This document shows, one piece after another, positions 26,561 to 36,285 of a stretch of DNA of 64,000 nt. This DNA comes from Bacillus dicomae (GTDB lineage: Bacteria > Bacillota > Bacilli > Bacillales > Bacillaceae_G), in contig NZ_VHIV01000005.1 of the NCBI RefSeq assembly GCF_006494425.1, forward strand, positions 62,001-126,000, read 5' to 3'. Below the pieces are notes generated by a model. The model had not been told where the DNA came from. It saw only the letters and a program-made list of their open reading frames with translations, and did not search any database. Position numbers and translations under genes: made by a program. Numbering within the stretch: the first letter of the stretch is position 1; each line of letters starts with the position of its first letter.

Positions 26561-26609
26561 AAAATGTTCGTTTTAATTAATTAACGAGATAAAAACGAAC
26601 ATTTTTTTA
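26561..26609 (+). terminator. Terminator of the XRE-TPR/hydrolase unit
   Basis: Stem AAAATGTTCGTTTT / AAAAACGAACATTTTTTT. Confidence 0.9.
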
Positions 26610-26690
26610 TTTTAAATAAATTGGGTAATTATATTATAACGTTATTGTATATTGCTGAATATCATAATAACATAATGGAGGTGATGTTAT

Positions 26691-27047
26691 ATGGCTCTTA
26701 CTACAGGACCAATTGAAAACGTAGGAAATCAACCTGCTAATGCAAATAGAGTTAGGGTGAAGATCCTTAATCGTACTGCTGGCCCACTTACTGGAGTAGC
26801 TAGAGTTTTTAGACTTGACGGTTCAATAGTATTAATTGAACAGGTAAACTTTAATGTGAATTCTAATGCTTCTACTATTGAAACCTTAAGTTTAGTTCAT
26901 CCTGCTTTTGGACAAGCACTTGAATATGAAGTTCAAATTGTTCCTAATCAACCTGGTGGACTATATAGTGTTTATGGACTAACAGCTGAAAGTGTTATCA
27001 TTACTGCACAACGTGTTGTGAACTCAGAATTGACACAGTTTCTTTAA
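26691..27047 (+). CDS. Beta-rich protein of unknown function
   Basis: A 118-residue protein without Cys, signal peptide or transmembrane segment. Alternating hydrophobic strands (NRVRVKILNRTAGPLTGVAR, LEYEVQIVPNQPGGLYSVYG) suggest a beta sandwich. The composition, rich in Asn, Val and Thr, resembles spore-surface or appendage subunits, but no such motif is recognised. ATG follows GGAGGTGATGTTAT. It stands alone between two terminator-like regions. Confidence 0.65.
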   Translation: MALTTGPIENVGNQPANANRVRVKILNRTAGPLTGVARVFRLDGSIVLIEQVNFNVNSNASTIETLSLVHPAFGQALEYEVQIVPNQPGGLYSVYGLTAESVIITAQRVVNSELTQFL

Positions 27048-27093
27048 TTAAAATAGATTGGTGCCTACATGGTATCCAATCTATTTTTGTACT

Positions 27094-27164
27094 TATTCTT
27101 CAGAGAAAGTGAAGAAGTTAGGTGGCGGATGAACAAAACCCCCCTGATTAAAGTTTCACTTTAT
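27094..27164 (+). repeat. Internally deleted bcr1 remnant
   Basis: GAAGAAGTTAGGTGGCGGAT joins directly to CCCCCTGATTAAAGTTTCAC and ends TTTAT, so the 5' part and the middle of the element are lost. Confidence 0.75.
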
Positions 27165-27229
27165 CTGTTTTGTGGCATGGTTTTTTTTGAATGCTTTTTA
27201 TTCAAAACGTTTTTTAAGTATTTATCGAA

Positions 27230-27245
27230 TATGCATTATTGCATA
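27230..27245. promoter_or_regulatory. PlcR box upstream of the secreted nuclease
   Basis: TATGCATTATTGCATA matches the PlcR consensus TATGNAN4TNCATA at every fixed position. It lies 250 bp before the nuclease start codon. Confidence 0.75.
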
Positions 27246-27495
27246 AATAAATTGAAATTTATAAGTTAACATTAAACTACTTTTAAATTGCAAAGAATAT
27301 TTTAACAATCTTTACTAGAGAGGAATATTCCTTGTGAAAAGTAGATAAGCCAAAAGTGTGGAAATGATACAAACTCATTAGAGTTTTGTATTAAATAAAA
27401 AGAAAAGGGGTAGGGGTTTCTAAAGAGTTTTTTGGGGTAAGAAAGCATTTTTTAGTGAATAGCTTCAAATTATATTTTAAAGGGGAAATGGGTAT

Positions 27496-28323
27496 ATGAA
27501 GTTTCGAAATACAAAGATTGCTATGGTTACACTATCTTCATTTTTTATTTTAGGTACTGCATCTCTTTCATTTACAAATATCATACACGGTGAAGTAGCT
27601 TCTGCATCACCACAAGAGATTACTGTAAAAAGCTATGATGATACATATTATAATAATGCAATAGGGAAAACGGGTTTAGAATTAAAGAAGGAACTTCATA
27701 ATATTATTGATGATCATACAAAGTTATCATACAGTGCGGTTTGGGAAGCACTAAGAGATACTGATGAAGATCCAAATAATAAAAACAATGTGATACTCTT
27801 ATATACTGGGCGTTCGCAAGGGAAACTTACGAATGGTTCAGGAGTGGATAATTGGAACCGAGAGCATGTTTGGGCAAAATCTCACGGTGATTTTGGAACG
27901 ACTGCAGGAGCTGGAACAGATTTGCATCATTTAAGAGCGACAGATGTATCTGTAAATAGCTCACGTGGAAATCTGGATTTTGATAATGGTGGTGTGAATC
28001 ATTCGGAAGCGACAGAATGTAAATACGATAGTGATTCTTGGGAACCTCGTGATAGTGTAAAAGGAGATATCGCTAGAATGCTATTTTACATGGCTGTTCG
28101 TTATGAAGGAGACAACGGCGAAATAGACTTAGAATTAAATGAAAAGGTGAATAACAATAAAGATCCATACATGGGCAAACTATCGGTTTTACTAAAATGG
28201 AATGAACAAGACCCTGTAGATGATTTAGAGCGAAAGCGTAATGAAGTGATTTTTACGAAATATCAACATAATCGTAATCCTTTTATTGATCATCCGGAAT
28301 GGGTAAATAAAATTTGGAACTAA
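27496..28323 (+). CDS. Secreted endonuclease I/ribonuclease-like nuclease
   Basis: A 275-residue exported nuclease of the EndA/Bsn (YurI) family. The signal peptide is about residues 1-37. The catalytic block NREHVWAKSHG (near residue 121) is followed by DLHHLRATD and NSSRGNLDFDNGG. The C-terminal part contains KGDIARMLFYMAVRYEGD. Likely extracellular and Mg-dependent. Poor ribosome spacing apart from AAAGGGGAAATGGGTAT before the ATG. A perfect PlcR box 250 bp upstream suggests membership of the virulence regulon. Confidence 0.9.
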   Translation: MKFRNTKIAMVTLSSFFILGTASLSFTNIIHGEVASASPQEITVKSYDDTYYNNAIGKTGLELKKELHNIIDDHTKLSYSAVWEALRDTDEDPNNKNNVILLYTGRSQGKLTNGSGVDNWNREHVWAKSHGDFGTTAGAGTDLHHLRATDVSVNSSRGNLDFDNGGVNHSEATECKYDSDSWEPRDSVKGDIARMLFYMAVRYEGDNGEIDLELNEKVNNNKDPYMGKLSVLLKWNEQDPVDDLERKRNEVIFTKYQHNRNPFIDHPEWVNKIWN

Positions 28324-28353
28324 AATACTTAAAGGTATTTTACTTTGAGAGAA

Positions 28354-28380
28354 GGGATTGATCACTATGATCAATCCCTA
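28354..28380 (+). terminator. Hairpin after the nuclease gene
   Basis: Stem GGGATTGATCA / TGATCAATCCC followed by TATTTATAT; a modest terminator. Confidence 0.6.
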
Positions 28381-28470
28381 TTTATATCTATACTAGAATA
28401 AATGATTTTTATAGGGTTGGAGAGGAGAATAGGATAGATATTTTATCAAGTTAAGTATAATAAGAGTCTT

Positions 28471-29901
28471 TTAATACGGTCCCCACTCAATATTCACGCC
28501 AACAATAAGAAAAGCAAGTCCAATGATAAACCAAATGAGTGCAAGAGGAGCCATAAATCGAATCCATTTTCCGTAAGAAATGCCGCTCGCTGCGAGAACG
28601 CCCATTAAAACACCAGAAGTTGGATTGAGGCAGTTTACTACACCTTCTCCAAGCATAACGGCTTGTACTGTAACTTGGCGTGTAATATGCATGAAATCAG
28701 CTAATGGAGCTAATATCGGAATGAAAATAACAGATTCACCTGTTCCGGATGAAATAAGGAAATGTAATGCCGCACTACTTACATACATACCGATAACACC
28801 AAATACAGGGCTTTGTCCTTCGAGAGACTGTGCGAGTTGGTTAACGATTGTATCAAGTAATTTTCCCTGTTCTAAAATGACTGAAATACAGCGAGCCATT
28901 CCGACGATTAAAGCACCGTATATGAGATTTTGGCAGCCAGCTAGAAAAGTAGATGCGATATCGTTTGCTTTCATACCACCTATTAATCCCGCTGCAATTG
29001 CTATGAAAATAAAAGTAGCGGTCATTTCTGCGTCCGTCCAATGTAGACGAAAAGCACCTATTAAAAATGCAATTAATGATAAAGCTGAAACGAGTAAAAT
29101 TAATTTATGGCGTATTGTCCAAGGAACTTCTGTTTTATGGGTTTCTTCCTGATTTGAAAGAGCATTACCTGGAAACCACTTGTCGCCCAGAATACTTCCT
29201 TTATTCGATTTCTTTAAACGTTTTACGTACCAATTAATATAAAGAATGGTAGCAATTAAAAAAGATATATAGATTGCTGTGCGTAAACCAATTCCCGAAA
29301 ACATCGGAAGTTCTGCGATTTTTTGTGAAATGCCTAAAGGAGAGGGAGATAAAATAGTAGCATTAAAACCAGCATAAGTGCCTAAGTAAATAATTGCTAC
29401 ACCGACGATAGCGTCCCATTTTAATGTGCGGGCAACGATGATGCCGATGGGGATAAATCCGATAACTGAGTTAACAATAATGCCAGTCGTTCCAAGAATA
29501 GAAAAGAGCGCTGCGACAATACAAATGAAAAGTAATTGCTGATTCCGAAATTTGTTAATAACATGATAGATTAAACCGTCAAGAGCACCTGTTTTTTCAA
29601 GAATGGCAATGGCACCGCCCGTAAACAAAATTAAAAAGATAATCGGAGCAGCAAGTGTCATTCCTTTTTCAATAGCGGTAAAAAAAGAAACAAAACCTAC
29701 TGGTGATTGCGGAACAGAATGGAAACTTCCTGGTATTGTCGTTGTAACAGTCCCATTTGTCACTCTTTTGAATTCTCCCGCAGGAACGAAATAAGTAGCA
29801 ATGGCACAAAGTAAAGCAATAAAAAATAGTAGTACGTACGCGTCAGGCATTTTAAACTTTCGTTTACTAGGTTGTTTTTTTACCTCAGTTTGTAATTGCA
29901 T
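28471..29901 (-). CDS. YfcC-family membrane carrier
   Basis: A 476-residue integral membrane protein with about 12-13 helices. It opens [20 protein letters not shown] and has the repeated hairpin segments [18 protein letters not shown] and [19 protein letters not shown], typical of the YfcC/DcuC-like ion-coupled carrier family. Members are thought to transport dicarboxylates, amino acids or dipeptides; the substrate here is unknown. ATG at 29901 follows AAGGAGGGATTTT. It is monocistronic and divergent from the RraA-like gene. Confidence 0.88.
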   Translation of the reverse strand: MQLQTEVKKQPSKRKFKMPDAYVLLFFIALLCAIATYFVPAGEFKRVTNGTVTTTIPGSFHSVPQSPVGFVSFFTAIEKGMTLAAPIIFLILFTGGAIAILEKTGALDGLIYHVINKFRNQQLLFICIVAALFSILGTTGIIVNSVIGFIPIGIIVARTLKWDAIVGVAIIYLGTYAGFNATILSPSPLGISQKIAELPMFSGIGLRTAIYISFLIATILYINWYVKRLKKSNKGSILGDKWFPGNALSNQEETHKTEVPWTIRHKLILLVSALSLIAFLIGAFRLHWTDAEMTATFIFIAIAAGLIGGMKANDIASTFLAGCQNLIYGALIVGMARCISVILEQGKLLDTIVNQLAQSLEGQSPVFGVIGMYVSSAALHFLISSGTGESVIFIPILAPLADFMHITRQVTVQAVMLGEGVVNCLNPTSGVLMGVLAASGISYGKWIRFMAPLALIWFIIGLAFLIVGVNIEWGPY

Positions 29902-30100
29902 AAAATCCCTCCTTTTTCACTTAGTTAATTTTCAATATTCTGAAATTTATCTGTGAAATAGATTATAATAAAGGTGGCTCCCTATGGCAATAGTTTTATG
30001 TCCTTTTCCCGCACATACAAATTATTGCAACAATAGACAGGGAAACGAAAATAATCCAAGAATATGTTAAATAGAAAGTAAAAGGAAAAGAGGGAAAAAG

Positions 30101-30580
30101 ATGTGGAAAACTACGGATCTATGTGATGAGTTTGAGAATGAATTGCAAATATGTCGCCAGTCTTTTCAGTCTTTTGGGAAGAAAGAACAATTCCACGGGA
30201 AAATTGCAACGGTTAAAGTGAAGGATGATAATGTACTAGTGAAGGAAGGGTTGCAAACATTACCAGAAGGAACGGTATTAGTTGTTGACGGGGGAGCGTC
30301 TACGAATTGCGCGTTGCTCGGTGATAATTTGGCAGCTATTGCGGAGGAAAGAAAGCTGGCAGGTATTATTGTAAATGGATATGTTCGTGATTCTAGTGAA
30401 CTAAAGAATATTAATATTGGTATTTTAGCGTTAGGTACGATGCCAAATAGAAGTGTAAAAGAAGGAAAAGGAGAACGAAATATTTCATTGCAATTTGGAC
30501 AAGTAGAATGGAAGCCGAATGAATATGTGTATGTGGATGGAGATGGAGTTATAATTAGTGAAAAGAGTTTGCATCGTTAA
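30101..30580 (+). CDS. RraA-like protein
   Basis: A 159-residue protein of the RraA/HMG-aldolase-like fold. The signature [25 protein letters not shown] followed by [12 protein letters not shown] is diagnostic. In E. coli RraA inhibits RNase E; relatives in bacteria are aldolases or oxaloacetate decarboxylases that need the G-D-x4-A and R-D residues. GDNLA and R-D are kept here, so an enzyme is possible. ATG follows AAAGAGGGAAAAAG. Divergent from YfcC. Confidence 0.88.
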   Translation: MWKTTDLCDEFENELQICRQSFQSFGKKEQFHGKIATVKVKDDNVLVKEGLQTLPEGTVLVVDGGASTNCALLGDNLAAIAEERKLAGIIVNGYVRDSSELKNINIGILALGTMPNRSVKEGKGERNISLQFGQVEWKPNEYVYVDGDGVIISEKSLHR

Positions 30581-30679
30581 AGGTTAGTAAGTTACTATTC
30601 TTAGAAAATAAATCCGATAAAGCATGGACAAAATTCTTTGTCAATAGTAAAATAATACAGAAATTTAAAATTAACAGAA

Positions 30680-30886
30680 TGTATAGGTTTATCGTTTTAC
30701 GATAACTTAAATGGAAGTAAGTTGTGCCTAGAAAAGTGAATGTTATCACAATGATACGTTCATGAACAAAATTATTTTTCCTATACAAATATAGCCGCGA
30801 ATGATGCGGGTAGGAGGTGTTGCACAGTTTGTTCGACACTTACAAAAAAAGAGTGTCAATTGCACGCCCTTGAAGGGCCTTTTTTT
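30680..30886 (+). ncRNA. Structured leader of unknown class ending in a terminator
   Basis: TGTATAGG (30680-30687) can pair with CCTATACA (30780-30787), enclosing a hairpin TTATCG / CGATAA and a second near GAATGTTATCA / TGATACGTTC. Next come CCGC / GCGG, a strong ribosome site AGGAGGTG (30812-30819), GACACT / AGTGTC, and GCCC / GGGC followed by CTTTTTTT (30866-30886). This looks like a riboswitch or attenuator in front of the DUF4430 surface gene. It does not match the cobalamin, SAM, c-di-GMP or T-box cores I can recall. Confidence 0.6.
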
Positions 30887-30918
30887 GTGTGAATAGTAGT
30901 AAGGGAGGAAATTTTGGG

Positions 30919-32715
30919 ATGGCAATCTTTAAAAAATGGCTGCTTACGTCGTTAATGGCAGTTACACTTGTATTTGTTTCTTTTGCGAATACAGTACATA
31001 TTACGTTTGCTGAAGGAAATACAGCAAAACTTGCAATTATTGGTGAATCACAAAAGGGCATTATGTTATGTCCGAAAGAAGAGCAAATTGCAGATGGGGA
31101 AACAGCTTTAAGTTTGCTACAAAAAGTCATGGGGGACAAAGTAGAAGCTGAAACGATGTCGTTTGGAACGTATGTAAAAGGCATTGACGGCTTAATGGCC
31201 GGGGCTACAAGCGGCTGGCTGTATGATGTAAATGATAAATCTGCAGAAGTTGGAGCAGATAGTTATAAATTAGAATCTGGAGATGTTGTTGTTTTCCGTT
31301 TTGTTTCAGACTGGAGCAATATGAGTCAAGAAACATTACAGCAAACATTAGATAAATTTGGTACTTGTAAAACGGTAGAAGAACCAAAGACAGATGATCC
31401 AAAACAAGAAAAACCAGAAGAACCAAAAACGGATGATCCAAAACAAGAAAAGCCAGAAGAACCAAAGACGGATGATTTGAAACAAGAAAAGCCAGAAGAA
31501 CCAAAGACAGATGATCCAAAACAAGAAAAGCCAGATGGAACAAAAACAAATGATGAAAAACAAGAACAACCAAAGCAAGAAAACATTCAAGTTCCAGCAG
31601 CGCAAGTAAATGAAGCAATTTCTAAGACATCTGAAAAGATGTTACAAGATGGAATTGAAAGTGATTGGGTAGCTTTAGGCCTTTCTCGTTCTGGAAAGGA
31701 TATACCAATTGAAGCGAAATTAAATTATGTTAAGTCAGTAACTGAAAAGGTAGAAAAGCGCGTTAATCGTTTTTCAGCGACAGATTTAGCTAGAACGATT
31801 ATTATGATGAATGCAATGAATGCAGACCCAACAAAGGTAGGCGAACATAATTTAGTTCGAAAATTGTACGAATCAGATAAAGTGAATTCTGTTACAGGTT
31901 ATACATTTGCTTTACTTGCATTTGATACGAAGAAATATGAAGTTCCAGTAGATTCAAAATGGAACCGAGTTGCTTTAGTAGATGCGCTTTTAAACGCACA
32001 GCATACGGATGGCGGCTGGACTTATGATAGTGCAAGCAGTAAAGACAGTGCTAGTAGCGTTGATGTAACAGGTATGGTTTTATCAGCATTAACTCCTTAT
32101 CAAGACCGTGAAGATGTGAAACCAGTTGTGCAAAAGGCTGTTGCATACTTATATAATCAGCAACTAGAAAATGGTGGTTTTTCTGCTGATGGACAAGAAA
32201 ATTCTAATAGTGCTGCGCAAGCAATTATTGGATTATCACTTGTGAAAGATGTAGATCAAAACCGTCTTTATAAGGCAGTGCAAAATCTATTGTCATATCA
32301 ACTTCCAAATGGTGAATTCAAATGGTTACCAGGCGATCAAAACGGTAGCGGAATGGCAACAGAGCAAGCATTATTAGCTTTACTTCAGTTTAAAGACATT
32401 GGAAAATCGATTTATGATTGGTCAAATGTATCTGTAACTGAAATCGATAAGAAACCAAATGTGGATTCAGAAAATGTTGTAGTAGAAAAAGAAGTTACTG
32501 AACAACCACAAGAACAAAAACAAGTACAACAAGAAACGAAAGATGACAACTTAAAAGTTGTTGTCGATAATGAACCAGTTAAAAATAAAAAGTCTGGGAA
32601 CAGTAGCATGTTACCAAAAACAGGAGCATCTTCTCATAATGCAGCTACAGAAGTAGGTATGGGTGTATTATGTATTGCTTCTGCATATGTATTATGGAGA
32701 CGTAAAGCAGCTTAA
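30919..32715 (+). CDS. LPXTG-anchored, transcobalamin-like surface protein
   Basis: A 598-residue wall protein. Signal peptide about 1-33; a DUF4430 domain (about 36-120), the beta domain found in transcobalamin; a linker of four KTDDPKQEKPEEP-type repeats; an all-alpha barrel (about 205-510) with prenyltransferase-like repeats DGGWTYD, NGGFSADG and NGEFKW, as in the alpha domain of transcobalamin/intrinsic factor; then LPKTG at about 565, a hydrophobic helix and RRKAA. The order beta-alpha is the reverse of transcobalamin. ATG at 30919 follows AAGGGAGG. It heads an operon with a lipoprotein and ECF transporter. Confidence 0.85.
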   Translation: MAIFKKWLLTSLMAVTLVFVSFANTVHITFAEGNTAKLAIIGESQKGIMLCPKEEQIADGETALSLLQKVMGDKVEAETMSFGTYVKGIDGLMAGATSGWLYDVNDKSAEVGADSYKLESGDVVVFRFVSDWSNMSQETLQQTLDKFGTCKTVEEPKTDDPKQEKPEEPKTDDPKQEKPEEPKTDDLKQEKPEEPKTDDPKQEKPDGTKTNDEKQEQPKQENIQVPAAQVNEAISKTSEKMLQDGIESDWVALGLSRSGKDIPIEAKLNYVKSVTEKVEKRVNRFSATDLARTIIMMNAMNADPTKVGEHNLVRKLYESDKVNSVTGYTFALLAFDTKKYEVPVDSKWNRVALVDALLNAQHTDGGWTYDSASSKDSASSVDVTGMVLSALTPYQDREDVKPVVQKAVAYLYNQQLENGGFSADGQENSNSAAQAIIGLSLVKDVDQNRLYKAVQNLLSYQLPNGEFKWLPGDQNGSGMATEQALLALLQFKDIGKSIYDWSNVSVTEIDKKPNVDSENVVVEKEVTEQPQEQKQVQQETKDDNLKVVVDNEPVKNKKSGNSSMLPKTGASSHNAATEVGMGVLCIASAYVLWRRKAA

Positions 32716-32745
32716 CAAAAATTAAGAGCAATCATTTGCTCCTAA

Positions 32746-32902
32746 TTTAATCCCGCATTAACGGGCAGTAAGATCCCCACCTCAAAAGTTAGCGAGTGCA
32801 AGGAAGTTAGGTGGAGATTAACTGCCCGTAAAAGTCCGATTGGTTCAACTAATAATAAGTGGGGGGTGGAAAAGCCCCCCACTTATTAAAGTTTCACTTT
32901 AT
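32746..32902 (+). repeat. bcr1 repeat element, copy 3
   Basis: A 157-bp unit whose left boundary reads TTTAATCCCGC and right boundary TTTAT. It separates the LPXTG gene from the DUF4430 lipoprotein gene, and its end is only 20 bp from the next start codon. Confidence 0.9.
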
Positions 32903-32922
32903 TATGAAAGGCGAGAGACAAC

Positions 32923-33750
32923 ATGAGTAAGATGAAATGGTTTATTTCTTTATTGCTTTCACTTGGGCTACTTGCCGGATGTGAAGAGGCAGCTGTAAAG
33001 CCTGAGAAGAAAGTAGAACCAAAGCAAGAAGAGGTAGCAAAACAAGAAGAGAAAAAAGATGAAGCGAAACCGGAAGAAAAACCGGAGGAAAAACAAGCTG
33101 AACAAGATCAAAATAAGCAAGACGAACAGAAAGAGAAACAAGAACAAAAAGTAGAAGAGAAGCCGAAAGAAGAAAAGCCACAGGCACAACCGGAAGTAAA
33201 GAAAGAAGAGAAACAGCAGGAACAACCTGCCGCTACTAAGCAACCAGAACAACAAAAAGCACAAGAAGAGAAGCAACAGCAACAACAACCGAAAGCGCAA
33301 GAAGTAAAAGAAGAAGCGAAGGTTGTGAATCAGCCGAAAGAAACACCGAAGCAGGAGCAAAAGAAAAATCCAGAAGGGAACAATAGTGTACCAACTCCGC
33401 CAACACCGGTACCACCAAAGCCAGTACCACCAGTACCACCAGAACCTAAAGCAAAACAAGTCACTATCTCAGTAAAAGGTAATGAAGGATATTTATTAGG
33501 TGCGAAAAAGGTGGATGTACAAGAAGGCGATACTGTGTATAAAGTATTGCAGCGTACAGGATTAGATGTTGATGCAATGGGCTCTAAAGATGGAGTTTAT
33601 GTAAAAGGTATTAATGATTTATATGAAAAAGATATTACCGCTACTAGTGGATGGAAATATCGTGTGAACGGTGCATTCCCAAACCATAGTGCAGGTGTAG
33701 TTACAGTAAAACCAGGCGATACAATCGAGTGGGTGTTTGTATTAAAATAA
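32923..33750 (+). CDS. DUF4430 lipoprotein with long charged linker
   Basis: A 275-residue lipoprotein; lipobox LLAGC with Cys at about 20. Residues 25-150 are a Lys/Glu/Gln/Pro-rich linker, ending in a proline stretch. The C-terminal 95 residues are a DUF4430 domain (AKKVDVQEGDTVYKVLQRTG, TSGWKYRVNG, VKPGDTIEWVFVLK). It probably receives ligand from the LPXTG protein and presents it to the ECF transporter encoded next. ATG follows AGGCGAGAGACAAC. Confidence 0.87.
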   Translation: MSKMKWFISLLLSLGLLAGCEEAAVKPEKKVEPKQEEVAKQEEKKDEAKPEEKPEEKQAEQDQNKQDEQKEKQEQKVEEKPKEEKPQAQPEVKKEEKQQEQPAATKQPEQQKAQEEKQQQQQPKAQEVKEEAKVVNQPKETPKQEQKKNPEGNNSVPTPPTPVPPKPVPPVPPEPKAKQVTISVKGNEGYLLGAKKVDVQEGDTVYKVLQRTGLDVDAMGSKDGVYVKGINDLYEKDITATSGWKYRVNGAFPNHSAGVVTVKPGDTIEWVFVLK

Positions 33751-33772
33751 GAAAGGCATTCGGTAAAGGACT

Positions 33773-34651
33773 ATGAAAATAAGTTTTTCTTCTTTACATC
33801 CTTTTGTGAATTTTTTCTATTATATCGGGGTGATGATACTATGTATGATGTGTCTTCATCCTCTTTTTTTAATTGGAGCAATTCTGTTAATTGTTATATT
33901 AAATGTAATGCAAGGGAATAGCGAAAAGATAAGAAAGATGTTACCGAGCACAATTGTTTTCTTTTTTATGGTCATTTTATTTAATTCGTTATTCACGAAT
34001 AGAGGGCGAACTACATTATTTTGGCTAGGTGATAGTCGTATTAAACTTGAGGCAATTATGTTTGGGCTAGTAATGGGGTTATTATTAGTTGCAATTATGT
34101 TTACGTTTGCTTCGTATAATGATATTATTTCAAGTCATAAATTTTTATATTTGTTTTCTAGAATTTCACCGAAAGTAGCATTGTTAACGATGATTACAGT
34201 GAGATTTGTTCCTTTGTTTATGAGGCGATTACAGAAAATAACACTCGTCCAAAAAACGAAGGGTGTACAAGTAGATGCAGGTTCCATTGTGGAACGAGTG
34301 AAAAATGGAATGCAATTATTGCAAGTATTATTAATTTGTTCATTAGAAGATGCGCTGCAAACAGCAGATTCTATGCAAGCCCGTGGATTTGGTGTAACGA
34401 AGCGTACGACATATATTCGGTATAGAATGGAAAGACGTGATTGGTATACACTTAGTTATTTAAGTATTCTATTTATAATTGCTATCATATGTAGTACATC
34501 TGGCGGAGGAAAGTTTATCATTTATCCAAAAGTCGAATCTATTTTATTTCAGCAATACGATGGGATGATGTTTGTCGTATTTACGATGTTTATTAGTCTA
34601 CCAATTATAATGGAAGGAAGGGAATGGATATGGTGGCGCATGCAGAATTAA
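33773..34651 (+). CDS. ecfT: ECF transporter transmembrane component EcfT
   Basis: A 292-residue membrane protein with five or six helices. The coupling-helix region contains the ARG motif (MQARGFGVTKRTTY), characteristic of EcfT/CbiQ. It links the ATPases to the substrate-binding S component. ATG at 33773, 22 bp after the lipoprotein stop; its 3' end overlaps ecfA by 28 bp. A dedicated (group I) ECF module is likely since all components are adjacent. Confidence 0.9.
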   Translation: MKISFSSLHPFVNFFYYIGVMILCMMCLHPLFLIGAILLIVILNVMQGNSEKIRKMLPSTIVFFFMVILFNSLFTNRGRTTLFWLGDSRIKLEAIMFGLVMGLLLVAIMFTFASYNDIISSHKFLYLFSRISPKVALLTMITVRFVPLFMRRLQKITLVQKTKGVQVDAGSIVERVKNGMQLLQVLLICSLEDALQTADSMQARGFGVTKRTTYIRYRMERRDWYTLSYLSILFIIAIICSTSGGGKFIIYPKVESILFQQYDGMMFVVFTMFISLPIIMEGREWIWWRMQN

Positions 34652-36285
34652 ACAATTTATCATTTGTATATGCTGATGAAAATGAATATGCGTTACAGCA
34701 TATTTCTCTTTCTATTCAAAAAGGAGAGTTTATTGCACTTGCTGGAGGATCAGGATCCGGAAAGACGACTTTATTAAAACATTTTAAAAAAGAATTACTT
34801 CCAATTGGTAAGCGTACTGGGGATACATATTATGATGGTACTTTATTAGAAAATGTACCGGATTTATTATCTGCGCAAGAAATTGGCATGGTATTTCAAA
34901 ATCCAGAAAATCAGCTCGTAATGGATACGGTGATTCAAGAATTAGCATTTTCTTTAGAAAATATCGGATTACCATCACATATTATTCAAAAAAGAATAGC
35001 AGAGCTCATTAGTTTCTTAGGATTTCAAGATTTATTACACCAATCTGTTCATACGTTATCTGGTGGACAAAAACAGCTTGTTAATTTAGCTGCGGTATTA
35101 GTTATGCAGCCAAAATTATTATTATTAGATGAACCAACGGCGCAGTTAGATCCAATTGCTGCGAAAGAGTTTTTAGGATTGTTAAAACGTATTAATGAAG
35201 AGCTTGGAATTACGATAGTATTAAGTGAACATCGTTTAGATGAAGTAATTCCGCTTGCAACACGCGTTATTTGTATGAATAATGGCCGAATCGTGTATGA
35301 TGGTAGTCCAAAAACAGTTATAGCGAATATGTGGGAAGTTGAAAAGTTCCGTCCATTTATTCCGCAAATTCCAAGATTATTTTTAGAGTGGAATGCGAAA
35401 GATATTCCGTTTACAGTGCGAGAAGCACAAATGAAAATGAATGATTTTTCAGCGATATCATATGTAAATGAGCCAATAGCACAAAGGGAAAAGCAAGAAG
35501 TCATTTTAAGTGCAGAGCATATTTCGTTCCAATATGAAAAAAATAGTTCGCTTATTTTACGAGATTTAACAGTTTCGATTGAAAAAGGGAAATGGGTGGC
35601 TCTCGTTGGAAAAAATGGTACGGGTAAGTCTACACTGTTAACGATTTTAGCTGGATTACAAAAAGCGAGAAGAGGGAAAGTAAAGTGGAATGGAAAAGTG
35701 ATACATAAAATTGATTCGAAAGAACGATTTAAAAGTATTGGGTATGTATCGCAGCATCCGTATTATCATTTTACATTTGATACAGTGTGGGAAGAAGTGT
35801 ATGAACGTGCACGCGAGTTATATGGAGAACAAGGAAAAGAAATAGCAGAAGATACGTTGAAGAAGTTTTGGTTGTACTCGCTTAAAGAACGCCATCCGCA
35901 TGATTGTAGCGGAGGAGAGCAGCAACTACTAGCGTTATGTACGACGTTATTATCAAAGCCAACTTTATTACTACTTGATGAACCGACAAAAGGATTAGAT
36001 CCTTGGAAGAAAGAAAGAGTAGGAGAGCTATTTAGAAAACTGCAAAAAGAGGGCACAACAATTGTAATGGCCACGCATGATATTGAGTTCGCAGCGAAAT
36101 ACGTTGATCAATGTATGATGTTATTTGACGGAGCGGTCATTATGAATGATGCACCGAAAGAATTTTTTAGTGGTAACTTCTTTTATACAACATCTATCAA
36201 TCGATTCATTCGAAAAGAGTTGCCATATGCATTAACATGGGAGGATGTGTACGAAACGTGTCCAAACGATATGTTGCATTCATAA
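34624..36285 (+). CDS. ecfA: ECF transporter ATPase, fused tandem EcfA
   Basis: A 553-residue protein with two ABC ATPase halves. The first has GGSGSGKTT, HTLSGGQKQ and LLLLDEPTAQLDP; the second (from about 300) has GKNGTGKST, DCSGGEQQ and LLLLDEPTKGLDP. It supplies ATP hydrolysis for the ECF complex. The fusion replaces separate EcfA and EcfA' subunits. ATG at 34624 follows GGAAGGGA inside the end of ecfT; its own end overlaps the S-component gene. Confidence 0.9.
   Translation: MDMVAHAELNNLSFVYADENEYALQHISLSIQKGEFIALAGGSGSGKTTLLKHFKKELLPIGKRTGDTYYDGTLLENVPDLLSAQEIGMVFQNPENQLVMDTVIQELAFSLENIGLPSHIIQKRIAELISFLGFQDLLHQSVHTLSGGQKQLVNLAAVLVMQPKLLLLDEPTAQLDPIAAKEFLGLLKRINEELGITIVLSEHRLDEVIPLATRVICMNNGRIVYDGSPKTVIANMWEVEKFRPFIPQIPRLFLEWNAKDIPFTVREAQMKMNDFSAISYVNEPIAQREKQEVILSAEHISFQYEKNSSLILRDLTVSIEKGKWVALVGKNGTGKSTLLTILAGLQKARRGKVKWNGKVIHKIDSKERFKSIGYVSQHPYYHFTFDTVWEEVYERARELYGEQGKEIAEDTLKKFWLYSLKERHPHDCSGGEQQLLALCTTLLSKPTLLLLDEPTKGLDPWKKERVGELFRKLQKEGTTIVMATHDIEFAAKYVDQCMMLFDGAVIMNDAPKEFFSGNFFYTTSINRFIRKELPYALTWEDVYETCPNDMLHS

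Noticed and set aside
30680-30886. Cobalamin riboswitch before the transcobalamin-like/ECF operon.
   Set aside because: No AGCCAGGAGACCTGCC-like B12 box or GCCACTG core; AGCCGCGAATGATGCGGGT is only a loose resemblance.
31205-31618. Minus-strand frames opposite the KTDDPKQEKP repeats, and similar ones opposite the lipoprotein linker at 32942-33459.
   Set aside because: Shadow frames created by low-complexity coding sequence; no ribosome site or domain.
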